Shown one piece after another: positions 1 through 11,619 of a stretch of DNA of 64,000 nt (the first letter of the stretch is position 1; every line of letters begins with the position of its first letter). The stretch lies in assembly GCA_019096195.1 (NCBI GenBank), contig JAGTXK010000267.1, positions 123,312 to 187,311 on the forward strand, written 5' to 3'. The position numbers were made by a program, and so were the translations under genes. The DNA is from Boletus sp. NGJ (taxonomy: Eukaryota; Basidiomycota; Agaricomycetes; Boletales; Boletaceae). The notes beneath the pieces were generated by a model. It ran no database searches, was not told where the DNA came from, and saw nothing but the letters and a program-made list of their open reading frames with translations.

Positions 1-266
1 CCTCCATCCTAGGGATGATCGGACAACTGACAATGATAGAAAGCTCAGCAAGACACACCGATTCCCGGCTGTACTCCGCTTCGGCCTGCGTGAAACAAGA
101 CACTCTTCCTCTGCCATGTTTGATTGTCGTTTCCCTTCAACGCTACGTGGTGCTCGGTTGTGAATGTCATCACCCAGGAAAGGCAAGCAAAGCCTTTTGA
201 ATTCAACACTGCCAAACAACTTCCTTTTCCTGAGCCGACTCGGACTCTAGCCTTGTAGGCTTTTAC

Positions 267-427
267 TTACGTCCATGAGCAAGTGACCGCCATTGCTGTC
301 GTAGACTTGAACAGATTGACCATTAGCGGCTGTCGCGATTCAATCACCTTGCGGTGAATATTTCGCTGCAACCACCCATGGCCAATCTCCATGGCGGAGT
401 GGACCAACCACTTGTTCGCGAGACGAC
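267..427 (-). pseudogene. WD40-repeat relic with in-frame stop
   Basis: Read on the minus strand, this stretch encodes about 1.3 WD40 blades (motifs VVGPLRHGDW, AAKYSPQGD, QVYDSNGGHLLMD). It is closely related to the WD40 pseudogene at 44,160-44,798, which has KYSPQGDRIATA at the matching place. Here the arginine codon after QGD is TGA (342-340), as expected from CGA to TGA. A GTAAGT donor follows LLMD, so an old exon end survives. The blade probably belonged to a cytoplasmic WD40 protein of the fungal self-recognition type. Nothing recognisable lies in bases 1-260. Homology was judged by eye. Confidence 0.6.
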
Positions 428-535
428 TCCGTCATCAGAAATGGATTTTCGGGCCCCGACGTCGAAGAGCCTTATATCCCTTCTCTTTGATGTCCTCCTT
501 CTCATCCTCCCACCAACTGCACCTGCAACTGCCAC

Positions 536-2322
536 ATGCCCACCTTTCCCGAGGCCGGCCACCTGCCCTCGCAGCCGGAGGATGACAGGGGATTCGACCC
601 TTTGGTCGTTCCCGGGGAAGATATTTCTGCTCGCATCCCCATTGAGGCGGCCGCGGCCGAGATGGTCCCAGATGTTCTCCAACCACCCTTGCAGGAGAAC
701 GCTCTCTCTATTTCCCTCCTCACTCCGTCGCGCCCCGTGGCAGTTACCCGACCCCTCTCTGAGGGTTCTGAAGCAGCGAACTCGGCAGTCCACCCGAAAC
801 GGCGTCGTAAGCAAGTCTCCCCTTTTGCAACCCCCCCTATGCCCTGGGGCTTGGGGGTCACCTTAAGGATCCCAGGACGCACACATATACCCTCCGTTTT
901 GGAGCGCCTCGTGTCCTCCACAGCCCCTCCAGCCCCACCTCCAGTCCAGTCAATGGACGGCGCTCTTCTGTGCTCTTTTATTGAAGCAGCCCTGAAATCC
1001 GCCGACCTTCAAGGTGATCCCGCGAGGAGCGAACGCCTCACAGATGCGCTGTCCGTGCTCGCACCGGGCTGCGATCTGTTACCCAATGCTCCCCTCGGTA
1101 CGTGTCCACTGCCCCCTCTGATCTTTACATCACTGTACCGCTTACCTATCTCCTCTTCCTTACTTCCCCCCAAAAAAAAAACCTGCGAGCCTCCACTTCT
1201 ATTCACATACCTTACCGCATGCATTACAAGAGCCCTACAGCCCTTATACCTTACCGAACCCACTTTCACGAACCCTTACCGACCTCCCACATCTTTACCG
1301 TGACCTTCTACCTAATCACATCTGCTTCACCTCACCCGCATATATCCACGTTTTCTCGTCGTGCTGACGTTGCCTTCATCAAGACTTACCCGATCCCAAT
1401 GCCCGATGCTTACTTCCTGGTTCCCAACTGGTTCCTGTCGCTTCTACAGTGGTTCGGTCAATCCCTTCGAACCCTGTGCTTCTCGATGGCCACGACTTGG
1501 GTTTCCCTACCACGGTCATCTCTGTCATGCAAGCAAACTGGTCCACCCACATTCCTCTTAACGTCCTGACCACTCATGCTCTGCTTGCATCGGCCGATGA
1601 CGCCTACCAAAATGTCGTCATTGGTGAAGGCGGCTGGAGAATACTTCCCCCGAAACTCAATGAGAAAGATGAGCCACTGATGACATACCAAGAGTGGTTT
1701 CATGCCCATCCACGTCTCGCCACCTGCATCCGCAAGTACCTTCCCCGTTACGGTGACGAGGTAGCGGACATGTGGGAGAAGCATTTCGCGGTCATCTTTT
1801 CCCGCATAGATTTTTTTGAGAACTTTCACCTTTACCTACAATATGACATTCTCATCCGCCGTCGATACGTCTCTGACACCTCTCTCAATCCTGCGATTTG
1901 GCACTCGAAGGTCTGGTTGCAGATCATCAACGGTGCTACGATTTAAAGCTCTAACTCCTCCGTCCCTCTCCCCCTCCTTTCGTCCGCCTCCACTGCCACC
2001 TCTTCTGCCACCTCTGGATCTGCCTCCTGTTCCTTTCCAAATGGACCCCCCTTCCTCATCCCAGCGTGCGCCAGGTTACGCTGTCCGGGAACCCAGCAAA
2101 TTTCGCTGCATTTTCTGCGGCAGCTTCTCCTGTATTAATCGCACCTGTGGAACCACCGCCACAAAATATATCTCCCTCTTCAATGGGCTGTGGCGGACAG
2201 CTACAGGTGAGCAAGTTTGTTTCCGATGGAACGGTCGCGGCTGCTCCGATTCTTCGTGTTCCAGAAAACATGCCTGCTCCCGCTGTGGATCTGCGCACCC
2301 CGTACAGGCTTGCAGCCTTTAA
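536..2322 (+). pseudogene. Gag-like zinc-finger ORF of a DIRS-type retroelement (partial)
   Basis: A first exon (536-1097) ends at a GTACGT donor. Joining it to an acceptor at 1448-1449 (CTACAG) keeps the frame into a second block ending at 1946. The C-terminal part lies one frame away (to 2322) and carries a cysteine/histidine array: CIFCGSFSC, then CFRWNGRGC, CSRKHACSRCG and HPVQAC. The order proline-rich N-terminus, a W/Y-rich middle (YQEWFHAHP, WEKHF, YLQYDILIRRRY) and a WNxGxC..H.CxxCG..H..C finger resembles ORFs preceding reverse transcriptase in Agaricomycete DIRS-like elements. No RT or tyrosine recombinase follows, so the element is incomplete. The intron of about 350 bp is long for this genome, and the second frame change is unexplained. 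A rare host gene of unknown function cannot be excluded. Confidence 0.45.
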
Positions 2323-3342
2323 CGGCTTCCTTCCGAAATTTACTCTATTTCGCTGACAGAAATGGGCATGACGAACCCAATCGGGAACAGAACTAGAAAC
2401 GTCAGGTGTCTGAGCTCAAGCGTTTGTGCGTGCGTGCGTGCGTTGTGGCAAAGAGCCGTCATGGATGCTGTAGTGGAGGTCAATTTTAGTGGGCTATAGG
2501 GTTACATCCTAGTGTTGGGTTACTCGTAGCAGTACGACGACGCATTAATATTGATAAAGCGGGTTCTGGTGGTTCCCAGGGGAAAGTATTCTTGCAAATC
2601 TGGTGCGACAACCAAAACCGACGAAGTGCGGAGAGTTGTAGAAAAAAATATGACTCTTGAATCTGGGCAGTGGGTCGAGGAACTGAGCCATAGATTCGGG
2701 ATGCTCGGTGCGTGCTACCACCGGGGGAGTGCTGTAGCCACCTTCCAGTACCTGTGCAAAAGTAGACACATTCGTGTCAGAATACCTGACCGTGGCACTC
2801 CCGTCGGCCGTCGCACATAACATCCTCAACTATACAAGTGATTCGTGAACGTCATCGGGATACGGTGCTTGAAAGGCAATAAAATACATTGTACAATTTC
2901 GTGCGCTTGATCACACTGACACACATACCGTATCCGTAGGATTGCTTCCAACACCCTCAGTTCTGGCGATGCATGGCTTTAATACGGATGTTCGTCTGAC
3001 AGTTTGCCCATTGTGGGCCGTTGAGCGGCCGAGAGCATCACCAGCAGTACCAACTCGGAGGCGGTACGTGAGCATGGCCATTCGAGCTCCCGAGAGACGC
3101 TTGGGAAGCACGAGAACGCGCCGTATTGTTAGCCCACTCGTTGTGAACCAAATAATGCAGCCTAGACCTGACGGGTAATCCCAGACTGCCATTGGAAAAG
3201 ACTAAAGTGCCAGGACACGAGACAGACGTACCATATTGAGAAAAAGGAAACGTGTGTATACAGCAGGTTTGCACAGGGCGAGTAAACCGAAACACGTTGT
3301 TCTCTCACTCTTCCAACTCCACGATTGTGTACCATTGGTAAG
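2323..3342. other. No recognisable gene
   Basis: Short open frames occur on both strands (for example 2551-2820 and 2942-3178), but none shows a domain, a plausible splice pattern or biased composition. I see no RNA gene here. Confidence 0.5.
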
Positions 3343-3562
3343 GATGATGTCGTCGACGAAATACCGGTGCGTAGCGGCTCTGAGGAGTGATAGAGCAATG
3401 AGGCTGACTATTCAGTCAGACCAAACAATACTACTTGATACCGGCAGCTCTGAATTGGTAAACACAGTCGCGTTTCACCCCAACGGAAAGCATCTCTTGA
3501 GCGGGAATGGCGATGGGATTCGACGATGGCGACTTGCAGATGGTCAACACTGTGGGAAGTAA
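3343..3562 (+). pseudogene. N-terminal fragment of a WD40 gene
   Basis: The frame starts at tandem ATGs (3343, 3346) and encodes about 70 residues: a short leader, then one WD40 blade with the motifs NTVAFHPNGKHLLSG and DGIRRWRLADGQ. The frame ends at a TAA shortly after DGQ, where the next blade should begin, and the sequence turns abruptly AT-rich and repetitive. Related Boletales proteins, as I remember them, continue for several more blades; the missing kind of sequence (TPLAWSSDGHQLF onward) appears at 26,844. I therefore read it as the 5' end of a gene split or truncated by the mobile block. Whether both pieces were once one gene is inference. Confidence 0.55.
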
Positions 3563-3653
3563 AGCCACTCTTCAAACCCACATCAGAGATTTGCCAAATA
3601 TGTTATAAGTCTCTTATAACACCTTATATACTGTGCTGTTACCAAAATATGTA

Positions 3654-3955
3654 TAAATCCTTATAATGGTAGGTTGATAACTACATGACTGACAACCTGA
3701 CGAAAATGAGACAACAGTTACATTTTGATGTATTTAGGCTCAATCTACAAGAATTATACACCTGGTGATAGAGTTTTTCTATTATAATGGTAGGTTCACT
3801 GTGCCAATCCTATCAGTCCAATATGTACAACAAAGACCCATCAGGATTATACAAATAGCAGACAAGATTTAGCATTTCAGAAACCAGATAACAGTTACAT
3901 TTTGCTATTATTGGGCTGAATCTGTAAGAATTATATATCTTGTGGTAATGAGAAT
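3654..3955. repeat. Diverged tandem duplications in AT-rich DNA
   Basis: The motif TTATAATGGTAGGTT occurs at 3661 and again near 3783. The block beginning ACAGTTACATTTTG at 3713 recurs at 3891 (offset 178) and stays similar for about 60 bases (GGCTCAATCT / GGCTGAATCT, then AAGAATTATA). No coding potential is visible from 3,563 to 4,250. Confidence 0.6.
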
Positions 3956-4319
3956 CAGATGATTACCAGCATTCTCAATGTTCAAAATATAAATCAGACA
4001 TGCTCTAGCTCACAACTACTGTCTCCCAATGACACATTGCACTAAAAAAGACAGATTCAGGCTATTGTTTATGACACACTATCTTATAGGTTTTCACAGA
4101 TTTTAGCTAGAAGTATAAATATTTTGGATGATACAGTCATAGATCTACAACATACTGGTTTACATTGACCAGACTGTCGAGACTATTGGTCTCTAACTCA
4201 CAGCCTTCTGGAAGTTCTCAAACTGGACATTATTGTCAGTCATGTTCATTTTTCCCATTTATTCTACACAATATCTCACAACTTTAATATATCACTGGAA
4301 GGACATTGATTCACAAGGT

Positions 4320-5204
4320 CTACACTACTGCTCCTTGCCCAGCTCTGTTGTCAATGCAGTGCTTCTTGAATGAAGCTGCCATAGAACCTTTCCCTACATT
4401 CTGAGGTCCATAGTCTAAGACAGCACCCACTTTAAAAACCTGTTGAAACATGTTCAGCATTGGTGTAACAACAATATCTTTCAAAACATACCATATTGAA
4501 GATATTTTGTAGGGCTGTAGTATCATCCGTGTATCCATCACCAACAGCACCATATGACTTCACACTAACAATCTGATTCAGGGATACTGAGGATGTCCTC
4601 TGCCAAATATATTATCCTGCAAGTTAATGTATTCCATGGCTTCTGGGGTGGTTGGATATATCCTTGGGTAAAACAAGCTAGCCCATCATTTCCCTATGTA
4701 CACATTACCCTGGACCCAGAACATGATATCCATTGAGTTGGTGGATCTCTTGAGTACAACCAAAACCATCTTCAACTGCAACTGCAACTAGAACATTATA
4801 CAGCTGGACATTATTTAGCACAATAGAACCTGCAAGTGTTCATTGCTTGGCTTTGTGGTTTGGAGAAAAATGGGGGTATCCACTACTGTCACATCAATGA
4901 GGGCTTCAGAGCCAGCAGTCTTGATAGTCATGAACAAGATGTACAAAAGCCCTGGATAACAGAGACTTATCTGAGTCACAGATGTTGTTCTGCCAGTCAT
5001 CATACTAAAGCTGACCTATACCAATGCAATGTCAGAGAGAATGAAGAGCTAAGGAATGTCTGTATATACCAAGCAATTGTTGATGAATATATGCTGGTAA
5101 GTCCACCCTACCCAAGATGTGAGCATGTATCACATGTGAAACAAAGATTAAATGCATACCCCAATTCCATGTAGCATTGATACCTTTAGGGAATATCAGA
5201 GTGA
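4320..5204 (-). pseudogene. GH55 beta-1,3-glucanase relic
   Basis: Minus-strand translation in shifting frames gives, in order, ATWNWG, EALIDVTVVDTPIFL with TTKPSN, SIVLNNVQLYNV, VQGNVY, IFGRGHPQYP and VSVKSYGAVGDGYTDD followed by TALQNIF. This is the order of motifs across the hinge between the two beta-helix domains of fungal GH55 exo-beta-1,3-glucanases, secreted enzymes that degrade or remodel cell-wall glucan; GAVGDGxTDDT is the pectate-lyase-superfamily signature. Frameshifts and stops interrupt it, so it is dead. The 5' half is missing: Tc1 copy A sits at the upstream edge and beyond it lies the Plavaka C-terminus. The most 3' part (4,320-4,490) is poorly matched and may be intron or unrelated. 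Confidence 0.6.
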
Positions 5205-5206
5205 TA

Positions 5207-6810
5207 TGTGGCTCAAAAAAGTGTCCCAATGTTTGACTATTTTGCAAAGACTTGACATTTGCAAAAGAACCAAAAGGCATTAGCCCTAACCCTTGCTGGG
5301 CCATTGATAGCCCTAATCCTTGCCCTGAAGATGAGCCCTTAGTCATGTGAGTTGGTTGTCATGGTACTGAGTTATAGCCATATTAAAAGGATATGTCATT
5401 GGGACACTTATTTGACCCTGATATTATCAACTATCATTTAGTAAATAACATAAGGTTCTGATGGATGCTGTGCTTCAACCCTGTCTGATTATGTCACTTA
5501 CATAACTCCAAATGGTATAAAGAGCAGAGATACCATTCAGCCAACCCTACTTCATTATGAAATCCACTCCCTCCTCTGCTAGAGCCAATATTCTTTTTCT
5601 CTCTGAATCTGGCCTTTCTACTAGGCAAATATCATTCCAAACTGGTCTGGGGAAGTCTCCTGTGGCCAGGGTTATCAAGGAGATCCACCCAGGCAAGGAA
5701 AACATCAAATTAGCATGTCCTTCTAAACTCTCTCCTACTGACAAAAGGAGAATTGTCTCTAGTATTACCTCTGGCAAAGTTGAAAATGCTGTCCAGGCTA
5801 CCCATCTCATCAATTCTGCTCTCTCTTCTCCTGTCTCTGCTCAAACTGTTAGGAATGTTCTCAAGTCTGCATCTCTCAAGGCTGTAGTCAAGAAAAAGAA
5901 GCCACTCTTGTCTGTGAAGCATAGGCAACATAGGCTAGCCTTTGCTCTCAAGCACCAACATTGGACTGTGGAGGACTGGACTAGGGTTATATGGTCAGAT
6001 GAAACCAAGATCAACAGGATTGGGTCAGATGGAAGGAAGTATGTATGGAAATTGGCAGGAAAGTCTTTGCAAGACAAGGAAGTTCAGGGAACAGTAAAGT
6101 TTGGAGGAGGTTCCTTGATGGTTTGGGGATGCATGAGTTGGAGTGGAGTGGAGGAATTCTTGCAGAGCTTGAAGGGAGGATGAATGCTGAGCAGTATGTC
6201 TCCATTTTGGAGGATAATCTGCTTCCTTCCATGGAAAATTCTGGAATTCCTGAAGAGAGCATTATCTTTCAACAAGATAATGACCCCAAGCACACCTCTA
6301 AAAGAGCCAAGGAGTGGCTGGAATCTCAAGGGATCAAGCTTCTTGACTGGCCAGCACAATCTCCAGACCTTAATCCCATTGAACATCTCTGGCAAATCCT
6401 CAAAAAAAATGAAACTCAATAGCTATGCAACACCACCAAAAGGAGTATGGGTGCTTTGGGAGAGAATTGAAGTGGAGTGGGGGAAGATAGAGGTTGAGGA
6501 GTGTCAAGGATTGATAGAGAGTATGCCTAGAAGACTAGAGGCAGTGATAAAAGCAAAGGGAGGGCATACGAAGTACTAAATTGAAGAATAGAAATGTTGC
6601 TCAAAAAAGTGTCCCAATGACATGTCACTTTAACATGGCTATATCTCAGTGCCATGACAACCAACTCACATGGCTAAGGGCTCATCTTCAGGGCAAGGAT
6701 TAGGGCTATCAATGGCCCAGCATGGGTTAGGGCTAATACCTTTTGGTTCTTTTGCAAATGTCAAGTCTTTGCAAAATAGCCAAACATTGGGACACTTTTT
6801 TGAGCCACTG
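5207..6810 (+). mobile_element. Tc1/mariner element, family I, copy A
   Basis: About 1,604 bp with TIRs of about 210 bp, flanked by TA (5205-5206 and 6811-6812). The right end is GAGCCACTG; the left end is slightly decayed (TGTGGCTC). The 20-bp motif CTCAAAAAAGTGTCCCAATG lies at the outer end of each TIR and recurs inverted at the inner end (around 5398-5414 and 6600-6619). The transposase lies between. Nearly identical copies are B (11,620-13,224, opposite strand) and C (48,876-50,452). Confidence 0.9.
5557..6579 (+). pseudogene. Tc1-type DD34E transposase, frameshifted (copy A)
   Basis: The ATG at 5557 opens an N-terminal helix-turn-helix (LSTRQISFQTGLGKS) followed by the catalytic core: IWSDETKINRIGSDG (first Asp), FQQDNDPKHTS (second Asp) and SPDLNPIEHLW (Glu, 34 residues after the first Asp of QDND). 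The enzyme would cut and paste the element at TA. Two breaks exist: an indel near 6,150, where GGGGATT in copy C is GGAGGAATT here, and a frame change at the A-run 6402-6409. The C-terminal tail ESMPRRLEAVIKAKG is in the third frame. Ala at LACPSK and Pro at GLGKSP differ from copies B and C. Confidence 0.85.
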
Positions 6811-9800
6811 TACATATGTGAAGTAACTCAGCTTAGTATTAGAGTCTGAAGGCACAGTTTGTATCATCTATCTCTTCCAGGTCATCCCCAGGTCCATTAC
6901 TTGCATTCCTGGTAATGTCTTCATGCTGACCCATCTCATAATTCTTATTATTAGCATTATTGGAACCTTCCAAGTCATCTGTTTTGGCATCCTCAAGTCC
7001 ATTTTCTAAGCCACTCCCTTCATACTCATCATTCTTGCTGGGTCCTTTCTCTCAAATGCTGCAATCATCAGTTGTGCAGTTGCTATGTTCTAAGTTGGCA
7101 TGATCACACTCATCATCTGGACAGTCAATATTTTGTCTGTCCTGGTTTGGTGGTATCAAAGGATGGTATCGGGCATGGTGACCAACACCAATACCTGAGT
7201 ACCACATGAACATATTATAATCGGCGAAACTAGGGAGATGTCATGTTTCCTGGAACTTTAGTATAGATACACACACATGTTAACATAGTATGCTGCCCAG
7301 TCATCAAAAACATCTGTTTGCTAAGTGACAGATGGACTGTAGTGGAGAAATGAGTCAGTGTGACCATCTGCAAACACAGGGATGAAGTGGCAAGCACAGA
7401 GGACGAAAGATGGGTCAATAAAGCTGAAGGCAGCACCTGAGTCTGAGGGGATGAAGCCAATCTTCAGAAGGCAAGCATTATCAAGTCCCCAATGATAACC
7501 TGGTATGACATCAAACCAGTGAACCCATAGAAACTCCATGGTTTGCTCAATACCTGAGTATTAAACCATGATGAGGAATGCACCTAAAACCTCAACATAC
7601 CAGAAGGGATGGGTGTTTGGACCATCCTTATATGAGAGCAACATAATGGCAGCACCATGTTCTAAACATAGGGTGTCTTGGTCACGATGCATATCATATG
7701 TTGTGTAGTTGATTTATAGATGTTTTGGGCAGAGAACCCTGTTGAGACTATTCACAAACCAAACAGAGTTACATTCCTCACTGGAGAAAGTCTGCTCATC
7801 ACCATTGTAATCACAAGCTAGAAGTCATGACAGCAAATGATCCTTGAGCTTTGGGATGAAGTCCTGAACAACATCAGCATGCTAGTGAGCACAATATTAC
7901 TTCGTCAATTTGCTATAGTAAAGTGGACCTGACCTCCAATGCTGGATCATTGGACAAGCTTTGAAGGAACTCTACAAGGTTGAAGGCATTGGCCAGGGAA
8001 GTCAATAGTCGATGATGGAGTTTGTGTGGGATCTCAGCTAAGTCACTCTTTAGGTCTATATTTCCATTGGGTTCTATATAGTATTAAGTGTCACACTGGC
8101 GCTGAACCTGCATGCATCACCTCTCTTGCTTGGTAATCTGCCTTCCAGAGTTCTTCTTGTTAGTACATTGGTAGAATTTTTTGATGCATTTGTAAGCAAC
8201 CTCTTCCTGCCAGTGGCAATGGAATATTGTTAATGATTCTTTTGTAAAATGATGATGTGTCAGTGGGTTGGCTTACAATTTGGATAGTATATGAATCTAT
8301 TGTTTCAAACTGCTGGATTGATTGTATGCACATAATCTCCTAGTGCATGTAACTTATATGTATCAAGGTTGAACGACTTGGGGCAGGCACCAGAGATATT
8401 ATAAGTGGTTGTGTTTGATGTGCTGAACTGATTATTCTTCAATCTCCAGTACACGGCTGCTTCAGATGGTAACTCCAACATGTTGAAGGCTCTGCACACG
8501 AAGTCTTGGAATTTCCTGAGTTGCCAGCCAAGCAGAGAAGTAGTTTCATCAAGAAGAGCAAGTGATTCATCAGTATGGAGTCGTAACTTAGCAAGGGCAT
8601 GCCAATGAGCAAGCCAAAAGAGGAGATTCCATATGATACTGTCATATCCAGCAGGGAACAATCCTTAAAAGCTGGAATCATACACTAGAAGCAGCTTTTA
8701 CACATGTACATGAAGTCATTTATAGTAGTATCATACCTGCAGGATGTCCTCAAAGTATTGAGCTGCACTATAATGAGTGGTTGATATATTGGGCGGAAAT
8801 CAGCAGATTGAACCCTTTTTGAATGGTTGTATCTGGTAGAATCTTAGACAGTAGCAAGTTTATCATATGAAAAATGTCAGACTAAGACAAGAATGGACAC
8901 ACCTATCATTTAGAATTGATACCATGCCTGAATCAATGGCATATAGAAGTTGTAAGAGGTACTTGAATACCAATTTGAATACTCCCAACTTGAATTCATG
9001 GAGAAGATTGATGACAAGGATGTGATAAATATTGCATCCCAGTGAACCAAGGGAATCCTCTATTGCATTCTATTAATAAATGTCAGTTGCTGTACATAAC
9101 AATGAATACTGAATGACTGACAATTGTAGATATGAGTGACATGTGCTTCAGGTACACTTTTGGAATTCTACCTTTGATTTGTGAGCCAAGGTTGTAAATG
9201 GCATTGCATGCTGCAGTAACCTTCTCATAGAAATATGCACGTATCCTGAATATCCTCCATGATGCATCAGATAAAAGTCTGAGAAAGTGAAAATCTGTCT
9301 TTGGGGTAAGACAGCATGGACATGGGCAATGACCTTTATCCTGAATTGTAGCTAGCAGAACTCTACAGCCACGTTGTAAGCTAATAATACTATTGAAATA
9401 TTAAACACTTACTTCTCTGGGTAATCTGCCAAGTATGTGAAGATGCAAGGGAAGACTTGCTAAGATTTGCCATCATAGCACTTGATAACAATGCCATTCT
9501 GGTATGCATCAAGAAATTCATTGTCCAATAAGGTCCCCCACACTGCATGAAACATCTCTTGCTTGCAGTGCATCAAAATGTCATTCAGGGACTTTTTCTT
9601 TGCAAAGCTAGATACATGTTTTACTATGGTTTCTGGTAACTAATTTCAGTAGCTCTCAGTGACATGAATAGATCATATTGAATAGGGTGAAACTTGTGCT
9701 GGGAATGAAGGCAATGGGATAACATGCCCCCAGATCAGAACAGCCTCACACACACTTTGACTGGTTCCCAAAGAATAGTTAAACTGGCCAAGCAGATGCA

Positions 9801-10353
9801 TTACCAAATTGTGCAAGGTGGGTGGCATTCGACCAAAACATCAGCCCAGCAATGACCCTTTCCAGGTTACATCTGTCATCCCATCATTGCTTTTGTAGTT
9901 CATTGTGTGCCATAATCCATGCATCAGAGGTGTATAGCTCATCATACATGTGCTGTTCTTGACCAGTAAGAGGTGACTTCCAAATATGCTTGAAAGGTGT
10001 AAGATGGAATGATTTTGCAGCTTTTTCATAAGGACAGCTTGGATAATGGTGGTGGTGGGACAATGAAACAGTCCTGGGATTGTGAATAGCTGCCCATTTC
10101 CACCGGGATTTCATTCTCAGGTAGATACTGAGATGTTTACTGTTAACTCTTTCCAGGAGTCCTGTCATAGGCAGTCATTGCTGTTGCTAGATGCATTCTC
10201 AGATTTGTTAAACTACTTCATTTGAGTATGAGCATTGAATCCATCAAAGTGATTGCAATCAAAATCTGGGAACCATATGACCTCATGCATGAGATATATG
10301 ACTTCAGCACTAGACTTTTGTGTGCTGCCAGTCATCATCCATGTCATGAGCTG

Positions 10354-11361
10354 TGTTACGCCTGGTAACAATGGTGACACGTTCCTGTATAATCCCCCTG
10401 TTGGATTATAGAACTAGCAGGACTTGAGGAAGATTACTTAACCTCCAGAGGCCCAAATACCCTCTGACTGGGGACCAACTGCTAGCTTTACGTAGAGTCC
10501 TCTCGTTACCTCTATGACCGATGGCGGAGTCTCGGATTTACCACGGAATCCCAATTCTTACACTGAGGAGGGGGCAGACCGGTGCACAGGCCTAGGAGCA
10601 GTAGCCTTCCGTCTGCTGATTCCTAGGGCTTACTGGGCCTAATATCGAATGGCGGAGTCTTCGATGCTGGTGGTGAAGTCCTGGGCTTTACGAGTGCCGG
10701 TGGCGGAGTCCCAGTCTTGCTGGGTCAGTGGCGGAGTCCTGACCGACGATGACCAACCTCTGTTGGTCATTGGAGTTGCCAAAGCTTTAGAAGCCGGTAA
10801 CGGCAACAATGGCACACAAGTGCGAAGTGATGAGGAAGATGATCACGAGCATGAAGGCGAGCACCTCCAGATCGCGGGAGAAGCAGTAGATTACACGGGA
10901 AGGAGTGTAGATCTAGGTTAGAGTTACATGAAGGGCCCGCATCCCTATTTATAGGCCTTGCCCATCTAGGGCAGGCTTCATGACGAATATAGTAATGTTT
11001 AGTCGTAGACGAAAGATTACTATAAACGGATCAGGCATGAGTCTAATGGGGAAAGTAGGAGTACTGGGCTATGTGCGAGAGAGCATAGCCAAGGAGGCAA
11101 TGTCTATGATCGGATCAAGAAGGGAGAAGGCATGTACCAAAGGAAATAGGAAGGCGATGTCCATACCAAACGGGTAGGTTCCTAGAGAGGAAGTTACGAA
11201 TAACTTCCTAGAAAGGTAGTTCCGGATGGGGCAATGCCTGGGTTGGCGTTGCGGGGGAATCCCAGAGGAATCCCTGGTTAGAGTCGAAGAAGAGGTCGTC
11301 CCATAGTCCTACGGGGGGAGAAGGAAGGGGAAAAGATGTACCCCCTTCAGTAACTGTAACA
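10354..11361. mobile_element. Solo LTR (about 1.0 kb) inside the Plavaka transposase
   Basis: It begins TGTTACGCCTGG and ends CTGTAACA, with a 6-bp terminal inversion TGTTAC/GTAACA, and is flanked by perfect 5-bp duplications AGCTG (10349-10353, 11362-11366). Removing it with one duplication restores the Plavaka reading frame across Trp-Gln-Leu-Met. It is more GC-rich than its surroundings and contains no integrase or RT, so it is an LTR left by recombination. A TATTTATAG box near 10,950 could be its promoter. The 90-codon open frame at 10,649-10,921 is probably chance. Confidence 0.85.
10525..10740 (+). repeat. TGGCGGAGTC repeat cluster within the solo LTR
   Basis: The decamer TGGCGGAGTC, or a one-base variant (TGGTGAAGTC), recurs at about 10,524, 10,651, 10,669, 10,693 and 10,729. 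Such clusters in an LTR U3 are often protein-binding sites; that role here is inference. Confidence 0.55.
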
Positions 11362-11619
11362 AGCTGCCAGATACTCATGTTCTTCCAGGGCCAGGGTGGA
11401 GCAGGAGGTAAGAGATAGATGTCCAGAGTTTCAGTTCCCAGCATATCATCTGCAGGTTCATGTGTAATATTGGATAGTTGATCAAGTGTCAAGAATGCAT
11501 CAGAATCATATGAGGGTTGATGATGATAGTTGTGAGCAATGGAAATTTTATTAAAAGATGTCCAAAATTAGTCAAATACATAGAGGATAACACAAGGTAA
11601 TGTACATATTTCAGATGTA

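Noticed and set aside
344-866. Overlapping open frames of 140-170 codons on both strands
   Set aside because: They cross the WD40 relic and the start of the gag-like ORF in wrong frames; composition is low-complexity.
6011-6262. Minus-strand open frames opposite the Tc1 transposase, recurring in copies A, B and C
   Set aside because: They recur because the copies are related; they are antisense shadows with no start context or domain.
10649-10921. 90-codon open frame in GC-rich DNA
   Set aside because: It lies within a solo LTR and arises from the TGGCGGAGTC repeat; no domain.
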